This document shows, piece after piece, positions 1-10,399 of a DNA stretch of 64,000 bases. The notes below the pieces were generated by a model that ran no database searches, was not told the DNA's origin, and saw only the letters and a program-made list of their open reading frames with translations. Location of the stretch: assembly GCA_021613375.1 (NCBI GenBank), contig CM038704.1, positions 8,528,091 through 8,592,090 on the forward strand, read 5' to 3'. The translations under genes and the position numbers were made by a program. The stretch comes from Megaleporinus macrocephalus. Its lineage: Eukaryota; Chordata; Actinopteri; Characiformes; Anostomidae. The first letter of the stretch is position 1, and each line of letters starts with the position of its first letter.

Positions 1-612
1 TCCTCCTCTGATCAAACTACTCAAACAGTACTGATAATGACATATACATGTTGAGGGTTTAACAGCTACATTAATAGCACATTCATTAATCAGGATGTGA
101 TAAATACATTCTTAATACATTAATTTATCAAAGCTGTACTGTTGAACATGCTAAGGATGTAATGAATACAATAATAATATTTTTTAATCATAACTGAACC
201 ATTACACATGCTGGACATGTGATATCATGATCGTGTTAATGACAAATTTTTTAAATCATCATTTAAAGCATTAATAAACTCTTACATGTGTTATGTAGGT
301 GTGATATGTATGTCAATACCATATGTATTTATTATGTCTGAACTGTTACACCTGTTGATACATATATTAATAACACATTTATTGATCATAATTGAACTGT
401 AACATATGTTGAGCATGTAATATCTAAACCAATGCTACATTTATTATGTGTTAATTAATTAACATTAATACCATATTCACTTATTATGACTCAATTGTTA
501 CTCATGTTGATCAGCTAAAATCTACCTTAGGAACATATTTATTATTCATATCTGAACTGTTACAACTGCTGGTCATGTAATATCTACATTCGGGACACAT
601 GTATTATTATAA
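1..612. repeat. AT-rich degenerate tandem repeat, unit about 55-65 bp
   Basis: The motifs 'CTGAACTGTTACAC', 'TGTTGATCATGTAATATCTA' and 'AACACATTTATTATTCAT' recur in the same order about nine times with heavy divergence and variable spacing. This is an old AT-rich minisatellite. Its left edge lies outside the window. It contains no open frame of note. Confidence 0.75.
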
Positions 613-1342
613 TTTATTATTATTATTTTTTAAAACACATCAAATTTCCCAAAACACAAGATTTTTCTCATATGGTATTCATCCTCTGTCTGAAATGCTC
701 TGTGTGCTCTGAATGGCCAGTATCAGTTTGAGCCAGAGTCCAATCCTAAAAGTCAGGTAGAACAAGCTGGTAGATCCACCTATGAAAGGTAGACTGGAGC
801 AGGACGTTTTAGAGTGGTCGGTTTTTACTGGTTTCGCTCTCTGAGCGTTGTGTAAAGGTGTGCCAAGCTTGCAGGCAGGTGAACAATAAGGACTGAGTAA
901 CGAGATGATGTCGCCTTGTATCAGAGAGAAGAACTAAAATTCCAACAAGACACTCTCACAAACCCAGTGGTGCTTTACATACTGCGGGAAAAACTAAGAC
1001 ATAGAGGAAGAACGATAGCATGAAGTACAGACAAAGGTTTTCAGTTGAGCTTTGAAGGAGGAGAGAGGCTAGAGCAGTCACAAAGAGACTGTGGGAGTGA
1101 GTTCCAAAGTTTAGGAGCTGTAAAATATCTGCCTCACACCGAGTCCAGCAGACAAGCACTGGAAGATCTGAGGGACTGCAAAAAGACTAGTACTGGAAGA
1201 TCTGAGGGAGTGAAAAGGGGCAGTAAGGACGAAGAGGCTCAGTGGGAAAGACCACGAAGGGTCTCTGCAGACTGTTTTACGAAAGGGAAAACCCAGAAAA
1301 GCAAATTAGGTTCCCCTTAATGGCAATACGTCGTTAGACAGG
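613..1342. other. Unique-looking DNA, no gene supported
   Basis: The stretch 1090-1150 ('GAGTTCCAAAGTTTAGGAG') resembles text common in fish repeats, so part of this may be a worn transposon. The 91-codon open frame at 1045-1320 has no recognisable domain and no initiation or splice context, so I do not call it a gene. Confidence 0.4.
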
Positions 1343-1789
1343 CCTATAATCATGGGTGGAGCCAAAGCAGGGGCCGGGGAGGCACTGGACCCCCCAGGCA
1401 TCACCCCAAATGACAGACATGTCATGGCACCGCACGTCTTGTTTAAAAGAGCCTGTTGTATTTTGTAATTGGTATAACCTGTAAACTGCTAGGTCCCCCC
1501 TGTGCAGTAGTTATGTATCACAAAGAGTTGTAATCCACCCCAATGTCTATATAAATCCACCATTATAAAGAGAGGGAGAAGAAGAAGAGAGTAAAAACGC
1601 TCGGGAGAGATATCGTAGCAGGGAGAAGAACAGCAGCCTACTTGTTGATGGATGGTGAAATAGTCAGAGTGATTGTTTAAAGTCACTGTTGTGTTCAGAT
1701 AGGAGATCATTCACTGTAATTTAACTTTGCTTTAACTAGGTTACAGTGTGATATGCCAGTTCACCCACAAGTATCAAAATAACGTTAAC

Positions 1790-2520
1790 TAGAGATGGAA
1801 AGAAATATGTGATCGGTGATTGGCCGATATTTCTCCAATTTAGCCTTTCCCGAGAGCCGATCGATGGCAATAAGAAATGAGCTTAATTTCTGTATTTTCA
1901 ACCAGGTCATTGCAATTCCTATCTGAACCACTAGGTGGAAATACATACCCTTTCATTTTCCATAGACTGACTAAAGCGGCGCGCCTCGTTAGAACAGTTT
2001 GCGTTCGCGGCATGTGCTGTCTGTCTGGCAGTTTGTTACCGTATGTGACTCATCCAGGACTCAAAATTAGTAAAATCAACGTGTTCTGGTTGGGGAACCA
2101 AGACAAATACAGTGAGTATCAGCAAACAGCAGAGCTAGCACACGCAGCTAACACAAAACTAATAACCCAGAACAGATAATAACCCAGTGCAGACCAGATC
2201 TGACCGGTACGAACAGTACAGCAGCAGCAATTCAAGATCTACATTTAATGATTACAGATTTAGTTTAAAATAAGAGAGTCTGTGTTTAATGACTGCAGTT
2301 TTGACTGCATTTATTTAATTAGCTTTTTTAGTTTTAAAATAAGGGTCTAAATTGATTGATTGCAGTATTGGAGATATTTGTATGATTTACTTTGTTTATT
2401 TACTGTTAATTTTGTTAAAAATATGCTGTTTCACATGAGCTCGTTAAAATGGTAATGATTTTGTCGTGACATATAGCCCCGCCCTCTATCTGCATTGGCT
2501 GAATGTGCTGAAAGGTGTAA
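1790..2520 (-). mobile_element. Nested hAT-like element, same family as 61959-62900
   Basis: It begins with 'TAGAGATGGA' followed by alternating ATCGG/CCGAT motifs. It runs in inverted orientation relative to the copy at 61959-62900. Shared blocks include a segment reading 'ACCACTAGGTGGAAATACA' near 1930, 'ATGAGCTCGTTAAAA' near 2436 and 'GTGACATATAGCCC' near 2466. The distal terminus has decayed, so the right boundary is approximate. The 100-codon open frame inside (1877-2179) is not kept open in the sister copy, so it is not coding. Confidence 0.65.
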
Positions 2521-2763
2521 AAAACGTTGGTATCATAGCGCCTACAGATGACTATCAGCTTCCAGTGCGCACTTCACGTTATACGTTTCACTTGAACTGA
2601 GTAGAATGTGTAGAGCTTTGACTCGATCCGACCCAAGTATTAGGTGTGCTCCACAAGTTTGATGTAAACATCTCCTGCAGCCAGGTGTGCTTTGCATTAT
2701 GGGATGCGGCAGATGGCGTAAACAGAGAACTGGAGAACTGTAGCAGCTAACAGGGCGAGGACA

Positions 2764-2976
2764 ATGAAGCGAGGTCTCTCTTGGACTAGCAGTGAGGGAC
2801 GTTGTCTACTTGATGTTTGGAGTGAGCTGGGTGGTCTGCAGGTGGACTGTAGTGCAGGTATATTATCAGATTATTATTACAGCTATGAGCAGATGCTGTC
2901 TCTGCCGCTGCTCCGTGATACGCTCTACAAGAAATGTGCAGTAGTTTGGGAAAACCGGATCTTCTCCCTGTGTTGA
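2764..2976 (+). pseudogene. Possible SANT/Myb-like domain fragment inside the hAT element
   Basis: A 70-codon open frame starts at an ATG preceded by 5'UTR-like DNA. It reads KRGLSWTSSEGRCLLDVW near its N-terminus. The pattern (basic residues, W, T, E, then hydrophobic spacing to a second W) resembles helix 1 of Myb/SANT-like DNA-binding domains found in fish transposon-derived proteins. Only the first helix is recognisable; the rest does not match. It may be a captured gene fragment or chance. The second Myb tryptophan repeat is not seen. Confidence 0.25.
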
Positions 2977-3529
2977 CTTTCTCGCTCGCACGCCAGACAG
3001 CTCTGACCAATTAGAGGAGACAATGTGCTCACGTGGTTTGTTGGGGAGCATTTTGGTGCGTTTGGGTTTTTGCCTGTGAAAACAAACTTAACCGAGGAGG
3101 AAACACTCCAAGTAAACAAACTCATTAACTGATCCAGACCAGTGAAATGAACTACAGGTGTGAAAACACCCTTAATCCTGGTGCTTGCTTGATTAAACTC
3201 TGCACTCTGCGTCATTATGCATGTTCATGTCAAGATCACTGATATATTTTTTTTAAACGAACACATTGTGTAGGTGTTTGCGTGTCTGTGTTTTACATTT
3301 ACATATTGTATATTTTGGACATTAATAAACTGCAAATTTCATACACAGATCGTATCTCCTGTGTGCTTAAGATGTACTTTATGAAAACAGTATAACATTT
3401 ACAGATTTTGATTGTAATTAATTGTGTTCCTGAATATTCATCGTCATAGTCTATGGACCCCCTACAATAGCTTTGGCCACCCTCTGGCCACCCCAGAGAT
3501 AGAAGTCTAGCTCCGCCACTGCCTATAAT

Positions 3530-4645
3530 AACACAAAGACTTTGGTGCGAGCCTCAGAAATGTTTATTCCTCCAGTTGTTGCTGAATAGCATTTGTTTAT
3601 TAAACAAGAGAACATCGTTGACATGTTCCATTAGACATGAAATGACAGAGTTTGTGGTCATCATTGTGGCTGTGACCTTTTCTGTTTTCCCGGTGATCCA
3701 ATGACTCAGAATATTCAGTAACAATTAGCATCACTTCAGAGGAAGAGCGATCCCACCGCTCCAGGTCTCGCAGGCTGTTACACACGCTGAAATGTCACTG
3801 GCTGAGGGGCTTCACTGACGCCGTGGTCTTGGCCAAGATGACGCTGATGATGATGGAGTTTTTAGATCACTGGTCCAGGGTTTAAGGGCATTGTTTAATA
3901 TACAGGAGGTGTAGTTAACCCCCTCCCCCTAGTGGTCCTCGTGTCTATGCAGATTTTAGGGTCTGGGAATTTAGGTTTAGTTAAAGATTTATTATTAAAG
4001 TTGGATTGTACTCTATGATGGAGGTTATTATATTACGTACAATTCAATTCAATTATAACCAGTTGTGTTTTGATCTTTTCGGTCGTCTTCTTTCTTATTC
4101 TATTTTATTTTATTCCATTAACATGGAAGGAGAAAGGCTGCCAGGCCTGCAGGCTATAGCGTCAAAATAATATATAAATAAATGGTATTATTAGTGATAA
4201 TGACACTGAAGACACTGAAACACTGAAGCTGCTAAAACCAAACCAAACCCACCATTAGCAGTGGCAATACAACACAGCCAGTCCACTCCAGGAGAGGGCA
4301 GCAGCAGTGAGGGGCTCCGGGAGCCCACTAGTGTCAACCCCTGCTCGCCCCGGGGAGAACACAGTCACCGATGTCAGAGTAGTGAGTGGCCGCCTATGTG
4401 CTGTGCTATACAGTAAAAACCAAAAAGAAAGTAAAAGAAATAGTGATGTCATTCATTTGACATGAAGCTGGTAGCCTAACATCAATCTTCTGATATTTTC
4501 TATTCTGTTCTATTCTCTTTGTAGGTTTTTGTACTGTGTTGCTATGATGTGAACTGTGGATGGAGGCAGCAATAATAAGGGTGAATAAAAAGCTGACCTG
4601 ATGGTGCAGTCAGGGGTGTGTATCGTATTGTGTACAGTTGATCTG
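3530..4645. other. Unique-looking DNA without a gene
   Basis: No repeat or complete open frame is evident. The part near 3690-3860 is less AT-rich and has a non-random look (for example 'CTCGCAGGCTGTTACACACG'), but all frames are interrupted. A run of TTTTATTTTATT lies near 4105. Confidence 0.4.
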
Positions 4646-4649
4646 TGGG

Positions 4650-5752
4650 TGAACACTGAGAAGGTAGTTCTTGAGTAAAAGGACATCTGGAAGAGAAGAT
4701 GGATCTAGAGTAGAAGGACGTCTGGAGGAGAAGGAAGTTCTTTAGTAGAAACACGTTTGGAGAAGAAGGTAGCTCTGGAGTAGAAGGACGTCTGGAGGAG
4801 AAGGTAGTTCTGGAGTAGAAGGACGTCTGGAGGAGAAGGTAGTTCTGGAGTAGAAGGAGAGCTGGAGGGGAAGTTCGTTCTTGAGTAGAAAGACGTCTGG
4901 AGGAGAAGGTAGTTCTGGAGTAGAAGGACGTCTAAAAGAGAAGGTAGTTCAGGAGTAGAAGGATATCTGGAAGAGAAGGTAGTTGTGGAGTAGAAGGATG
5001 TCTGGATAAGAAGTTAGTTCTTGAGCAGAAGGATGTCTAGAGGAGAAAGTAGCTCTGGAGTAAAAGGACATCTGGAGGAGAAAATACTTCTGAAGTAAAA
5101 GAACGTCTGGAGGAGAAGGTAGGTCTTTAGTAGAAGGATGTCTGGAAGAGAAGGTACTTGTGGAGTAGAAGGATGTCTGGAGAAAAAGGTACTTCTGGAG
5201 TAGAAGGACGTCTAAAAGAGAAGATAGTTCTGAAGTAGAAGGACATATGGAGAAAAGGGTAGCTTTGGAGTAGAAGGATGTCTGGAGAAGAAGGTAGTTC
5301 TGGAGTAGAAGGATGTCTAGAGAAGAGGGTAGTTCTGGAGTAGAAGGATGTCTAGAGAAGAAGGTAGTTCTGGAGTAGAAGGATGTCTGGAGGAGAAGAT
5401 AGTTCTGGAGTAGAAGGACGTCTGGATAAGAAGTTAGTTCTTGAGCAGAAGGATGTCTGGAGGAGAAGGTAGCTCTGGAGTAAAAGGACGTCTGGAGGAG
5501 AAAAAACATTCTGAAGTAGAAGGACGTCTGGAGGAGAAGGTAGTTCTATAGTAGAAGGATGTCTGGAAGAGAAGGTACTTGTGGAGTAGAAGGTGTCTGG
5601 AGAAAAAGGTAGCTCTGGAGTAGAAGGACGTCTGGAGGAGAAGGTACTTCTGGAGAAGAAGGACGTCTAGAGGAGAAGATAGTTCTGAAATAGAAGGACA
5701 TCTGGAGAAAAAGGTAGCTCTGGAGTAGAAGGACGTCTGGAAGAGAAGTTCT
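4650..5752. repeat. 35-bp minisatellite, about 31 copies
   Basis: The unit is approximately GTAGTTCTGGAGTAGAAGGA + CGTCTGGAGGAGAAG. Units vary by substitutions (GGACGTCTGG/GGATGTCTGG, GGAGAAGG/AGAGAAGG) and occasional indels. Because 35 is not a multiple of 3, each frame walks through all three phases and repeats only every 105 bp. This produces the 186-codon open frame on the minus strand (4949-5509) with a 35-residue pseudo-repeat. It is a repeat artefact, not a gene. Confidence 0.95.
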
Positions 5753-7600
5753 TATATCTGCTGCCTCAATACCATCTATTGATCTTAGATGAGTTAAAAT
5801 CTCTCTTCATAACATTAACAGGATCACATCTAACGTGTGCTGTGATTTTCTGTTTGCACCACTCTTTTATATTATAGTCTAAACTAGAGCAGAACAGGCT
5901 CCTCACCTCCATCTCCTCCATTAGGTTCTTCACTGCCTCCTTTACTGCCTCCATCCAGATATCGTTGAAATGACGTGAGTGAAAAGGATCTGTTCTCGCC
6001 GCTGCAGGTTATATGGAATTTGAGTGTGAAACTTAGTTGTAAGTTGTGGTGTGAAATAAGAAAGCTAATCAGTTCTGGGTGGAATATAACCGTGTACTTT
6101 GGCTGCGTTCGCTTCACATCCCGACTTCTTTGTATTCATATGTTTGTGCGTCTGGTTTCGTTTTTTAAAGTAACTCCTTTGAAGTAGACGCTCCTGTCTT
6201 ATTGATAATGCTTTATAATGACGCAACGTGTGAGTAAGAGCTTATTTTCCTATTAAAAAGGTTCCACAGTGTTTATTATTCACTCTTAGTGTTTTAAGTA
6301 CCAGCAGAAATGCAGTGACGCATATCTGAACATGCACAACACACTTCAAACTGTCCAGGCCAGAGAAAGCACCTCCAACAGTCAGTGCTAAAAGAGAAAC
6401 CCCAGTATAAGGGGTTGATCCTGACTCCTGGAGTAAAGGAGATATCTCTGTGTGTCCTTGTCCCTGTCCAGACTATTGATCTGTGATTGGACAATATTTA
6501 TGTCTGTCAAACAGCCCATTCTTATTGGCCTGCCGTATTTCTTATATGCAGTTTGCAGTGGAGTTGGTTTCCATCCAACTTCCAACTTCCATACCGCCAA
6601 CCCTGACCACATCAGCTCCCCCAAGTTATCATCACTCTATTAGCCGCCAAGTATGAGATCCACCTCTGCAGGAACTGATGACATCAGCAGATTGTGCGTT
6701 TGCCTAGTTTAATTCAGGGTGGGCTGTCCATGCTTGTGCGGTGTGTAGTGTGTGGAGAGGGTTTAACAGATTGCTGCCCGTTGTGGTCTGACCTTTACTG
6801 TCAGCAGAGCTCTATAAAGCCCAGAGCACAACCTTGAGCCGGGACTGAATACTAACCAGACCAGCTGTGGTTCTCATGACCCCCCCCTCCACTTCCAATC
6901 ACTCTCAATTCCAATCACTTTCTCTTCTATTATTGTTGTTATCTTGTTAAATTATAATGTTTATGATGTGATGAATGTTATGTAATACATGACCACAATG
7001 AATGCAGGATCACATGTTAATTATGCGCTATATGTGAAGTAGGTGGTGGGTTGTGTAGTGTTGCTGCATGTGTTTTGACAGGCCTTTGATGAATAATGTA
7101 ATAACCGACCCATACAGTCTATCTAATGACCTTGTTACATACACAGTTACTCGCTGCCTCCGTCTGATCTCGCATCACGTTGGATTTCTCTGTCTTTGTT
7201 GCGTATTATATGTAAGGGGATGTAACAACAACACAACACAGTGCAGCATATGTTGTTTCACAGCCCACCTTGTTGTGTACTATAGTGTCACAATGCATCA
7301 TTTTGTATTGTTGTATTGTTCTGTGGACTTTTTTTGGTAGCACTTCCTAAGAATCGTGTATTTGCAAAGCTTTAGAAATGCATTATTAAGTCATTGTGTG
7401 GCAGACGTATCACCTAGGTATGTGTGTGTATTAAGGCATATGGCATAATTGCCTTTAAGTAGTTATAATCTCGTGCATAGCATTTTATAAAGCAAGAGTA
7501 TTTCAATTGATAGTCAGATTCCATTATCTCTTATAATTTACAATATCTGTTCAGTTACCAGCAAAGTATAGCAAAGAAGTTACTATATCAGTTTCACAGT
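5753..7600. other. Unique DNA; weak exon-like and TATA-like sites only
   Basis: On the minus strand around 5910-5957, an ATG opens MEAVKEAVKNLMEEME directly before a GTGAGG donor-like site, which could be chance. On the plus strand near 6811-6860, 'GCTCTATAAAGCCC' resembles a TATA box with a GC-richer tract downstream. Neither has supporting downstream structure. The rest is AT-rich, with no repeat family recognised. Confidence 0.35.
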
Positions 7601-7638
7601 TTTTTTTATATATATATATTACAAAACATGACACCACA

Positions 7639-8376
7639 GGGTGTAGTGGTTAGTATGGTGGTGTAGTGGTTAGTATGGTGGTGTAGTGGTTAGTACGGTG
7701 GTGTAGTGGTTAGTACGGTGGTGTAGTGGTCAGTACGGTGGTGTAGTGGTCAGTACAGGTGGTGTAGTGGTTAGTACGGTGGTGTAGTGGTTAGTATGGT
7801 GGTGTAGTGGTTATTACGGTGGTGAAGTGGTCAGTACAGGTGGTGTAGTGGTTTGTATGGTGGTGTAGTACACCACCGTATTAACCACTACACCACCATA
7901 CTAACCACTACACCACCATACTAACCACTACACCACCATACTGACCACTACACCACCGTACTAACCACACCACCATACTAACCATTACACCACCATACTA
8001 ACCACTACACCACCATACTAACCACTACACCACCTTACTGACCTCTGCACCACCATACTAACCACTACACCACCATACTAACCACTACACCACCGTACTA
8101 ACCACTACACCACCATACTAACCACTACACCACCTTACTGACCTCTGCACCACCATACTAACCACTACACCACCATACTAACCACTACACCACCTGTACT
8201 GACCACTACACCACCGTAATAACCACTACACCACCATACTAACCACTACACCACCGTACTAACCACTACACCACCGTACTAACCACTACACCACCTGTAC
8301 TGACCACTACACCACCGTAATAACCACTACACCACCATACTGACCACTACACCACCGTACTAACCACTACACCACA
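7639..8376. repeat. 20-bp minisatellite in inverted arrangement, derived from a SINE head
   Basis: The unit is ACGGTGGTGTAGTGGTTAGT. About 11 forward copies (7639-7869) meet about 25 reverse-complement copies (7870-8376) head to head with almost no spacer, at GGTGTAGTACACC near 7864-7876. The array could therefore fold into a very long hairpin. The unit is nearly identical to the 5' part of the SINE at 42842 (ACGGTGGTGTAGTGGTTAGC), including the pol III A-box-like TGGTGTAGTGG. Single-base variants (TATGG/TACGG, GGTTAG/GGTCAG) are shared between neighbouring units, showing local homogenisation. Confidence 0.9.
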
Positions 8377-8394
8377 GTAGCACCTACCAGATAA

Positions 8395-8668
8395 GCTGTC
8401 ATGCTGAATAAACAGCTGCTTTAATAATGGGCTGCAGTGAGTCAGTGGTGCTCTATATGAAGACCCCAGTATAGAAGTGCAGCACTGAGAGTCCTGAGAA
8501 TGAGTGATGACTATTTGATGAAGATTTCAGTGCGTGCCTGCAAATTTACTGCAGTGCAACTTCAGCAAATTACAACAGCATCTAATGAGAGACTAGATGT
8601 GCACGTCCAAATCAGCAGCGCACTTAAAACCATGATTGATGCTGCTATAAAAGATAGAGCTTTTTAAT
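8395..8668 (+). repeat. Dispersed repeat, copy 1 (second copy at 10130-10380)
   Basis: It shares 'GAGTGATGACTA', 'GATGAAGATTTCAGTGCGTG', 'CAACTTCAGCAAATTACA' and 'GCATCTAATGA' in order with 10130-10380, in the same orientation. Identity is high over about 200 bp. Neither copy keeps a convincing open frame. The two copies bracket the AT-rich inverted repeat and the Tc1 miniature, which suggests a local duplication. The family is not recognised. Confidence 0.75.
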
Positions 8669-8959
8669 GGTGTTAGGAGTTTATGGCTGTCAAACAATTT
8701 AAATAATTCATCAACATTAAAAACATTTGCTTAGATTCGACCCTAAAGAACGATTTTGTTCTAATTTATAAAGCAGTGCTTTGTGTTAGAACTATGAGTA
8801 GATACAGTAAGCTTCACCAAAAGATTACTTTCAATATTATAACATTATTTTTTTCTATTACTGACTATTTAAAGCATTAGTGGCTTCATGTTCCAACCAA
8901 TGAGTATATTTTGTATATACATTCAATCAGTATGAACATAATTTAAATAGCCAGCTCAT

Positions 8960-9470
8960 TGAATTTATATATGTGATATACACTCATTGACTGTAAATAT
9001 GATAAGATATATACACTTAGTGACTGTTTGGATGAATGATATATACACTCATTTACTGTATAAATTACTCACTTATTGAATGTATATGATATATGACATA
9101 CAATCATTGGCTATATATACACATGGTATATATGATGTATTCACCCACTGATTGTGACTGTATATACGTAAAATGCAACACCTCTTTTAATGTATAAATG
9201 ATATACACATTGAATGTATATATGATATATACCATATACACATTCACTGACCTGAATTATACACACACTTATTAAATATATATGTATTTATATACCCACT
9301 GACTCTAAGTGTGATATATACTGTATGTATATAACATTTATACAGTAAAAAAAGTGATACTCATTTATACAGTAAATGAGTGTATATATCATTCATCCAA
9401 ACAGTCACTAAGTGTATATATATTATCATATTTACAGTCATTGAGTGTTTATCATATATATAAAATCATT
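8960..9470. repeat. AT-rich inverted repeat with internal degenerate tandem units
   Basis: The arm at about 8975-9072 (TCATTGACTGTAAATATGAT ... ACTCATTTACTGTA) is repeated as its reverse complement at about 9358-9465. The inner block containing TTGGATGAATGATATATA is matched almost perfectly. About 285 bp of similar 30-40-bp ATACACTCATTGACTG-like units separate the arms. This fits a foldback or MITE-like structure or a rearranged minisatellite. Confidence 0.8.
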
Positions 9471-9515
9471 GAGGTGGGAGAAAAAAAAAGAAAAAAATAT
9501 ATATATACATGCATA

Positions 9516-10014
9516 CACTATCGCTCAAAAAGTTTAGGATCACTTTAGAATTTCATTTCATGCAATTTTCATGCAATTCACAAACAATATTGTCCATTTC
9601 ACAATTAATTTAAGTGTATCAGACGATTTTTAAAGAATAAAAAATTTTGTATAGAGGCTTATTTTGCATATAGTTCTATTATCAGTAATTCTCAGTCCTC
9701 TGTCTAAATCTCCTGGTACGACCACCAAACCAAGTTAAGGATGTTATTGGACTAATTGGTTGTTAGGACACTCTTGCTCAATTGTGATGCACAGCTGAAA
9801 AACATTCTACTAATAAGTGAGTATAAAAGGGAACAACATTCTAGGTTAGTTTAGTATCTGAAGATCAGCAGTTGATGGCTTGCTGACCGACTCAAAATGG
9901 AGAGAAAGAAACAACATTCTTTAGAGACCCGTCAGTCCATTGTTGTGTTAAGGAAGGAAGACACTTCATTGAAAACAAGAACATTTCACTGTGATCCCAA
10001 ACTTTTGAGCAGTA

Positions 10015-10019
<5 letters not shown>
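9516..10019 (+). mobile_element. Tc1-type miniature element, copy A
   Basis: It is flanked by TA. The left end is CACTATCGCTCAAAAAGTTT and the right end (reverse complement) is CACACTACTGCTCAAAAGTT. It is about 500 bp long and carries the transposase leader and first codons, joined directly to the 3' terminal repeat. Three sister copies with the same deletion lie at 15818, 40789 and 52579. Tc1/mariner elements insert at TA, which matches. It cannot encode an enzyme and depends on a full-length relative. Confidence 0.88.
9897..9962 (+). pseudogene. Tc1 transposase N-terminal remnant (copy A)
   Basis: An ATG opens MERKKQHSLETRQSIVVLRK and then runs into the 3' end of the miniature, and on into TA-repeat codons. 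Sister copies read MTRKKQLSLETRQSIVVLRK at the same place. This is the start of the paired helix-turn-helix region of a Tc1-like transposase. Everything after about residue 22, including the DDE catalytic domain, is deleted. Confidence 0.7.

Positions 10020-10100
<81 letters not shown>
10020..10100. repeat. (TA)n microsatellite
   Basis: About 40 TA units immediately follow the TA insertion site of the Tc1 miniature. The repeat probably expanded from, or offered, that target. Confidence 0.97.
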
Positions 10101-10101
<1 letters not shown>

Positions 10102-10129
10102 TCAGTGAGCAAATATATTATATATCATG

Positions 10130-10380
10130 CCATGCCTGAAGAAGCTCTCATGTTGAATGAAAGGCTGCTTTATTTTAATTATGAGCTACAGTGAGTCAGT
10201 GTTGCTCTGTATGAAGAACCCAGTAGCACTGAGAGTCCAGAGAATGAGTGATGACTATGTGATGAAGATTTCAGTGCGTGCCTACAAATTTAGTGCAGCG
10301 CAACTTCAGCAAATTACAGCAGCATCTAATGAAAGACTAGATGTGCACATCTGCACTATAGATTTTGTTCTACAAGCTTA
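10130..10380 (+). repeat. Dispersed repeat, copy 2 (partner of 8395-8668)
   Basis: It has the same ordered blocks as the first copy (CAGTGAGTCAGTG, GAGTGATGACTATGTGATGA, GCATCTAATGAAAGACTAGA). A 74-codon open frame here (10157-10381) is broken in the partner copy, which argues against coding. Confidence 0.75.
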
Positions 10381-10399
10381 GACTTTGTTTATTAAACAT

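Larger units (their letters stand above)
1351..3521. mobile_element. hAT-type DNA transposon, 2.17 kb, non-autonomous
   Basis: The ends are imperfect terminal inverted repeats: left 'CATGGGTGGAGCCA', right (reverse complement) 'CAGTGGCGGAGCTA', 10 of 14 identical. They are flanked by a perfect 8-bp direct repeat CCTATAAT at 1343-1350 and 3522-3529. An 8-bp target duplication with a CAGTGGCG-like end is the hallmark of the hAT superfamily. The interior has no hAT transposase domain or BED finger that I can see, so it must have moved with enzyme supplied elsewhere. A second hAT-like element is nested inside (1790-about 2520). The part near 2600-3200 has 5'UTR-like text and a short SANT-like open frame. 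Confidence 0.8.

Noticed and set aside
1877..2179. 100-codon plus-strand open frame
   Set aside because: Lies in a hAT-like element; the sister copy at 61959-62900 does not keep the frame.
4949..5509. 186-codon minus-strand frame with repeated LLQTSFYS text
   Set aside because: Exact shadow of the 35-bp minisatellite; the 35-residue period equals three repeat units.
6812..6860. Core promoter with TATA box
   Set aside because: An isolated CTATAAAG without a downstream coding exon; kept only as a remark.
7639..8376. CRISPR-like array
   Set aside because: Direct repeats are contiguous with no unique spacers, in a eukaryotic genome; it is a minisatellite.
9897..10139. 80-residue protein ending in a long YI repeat
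   Set aside because: The first 22 codons are a real Tc1 remnant, but the tail is the TA microsatellite.
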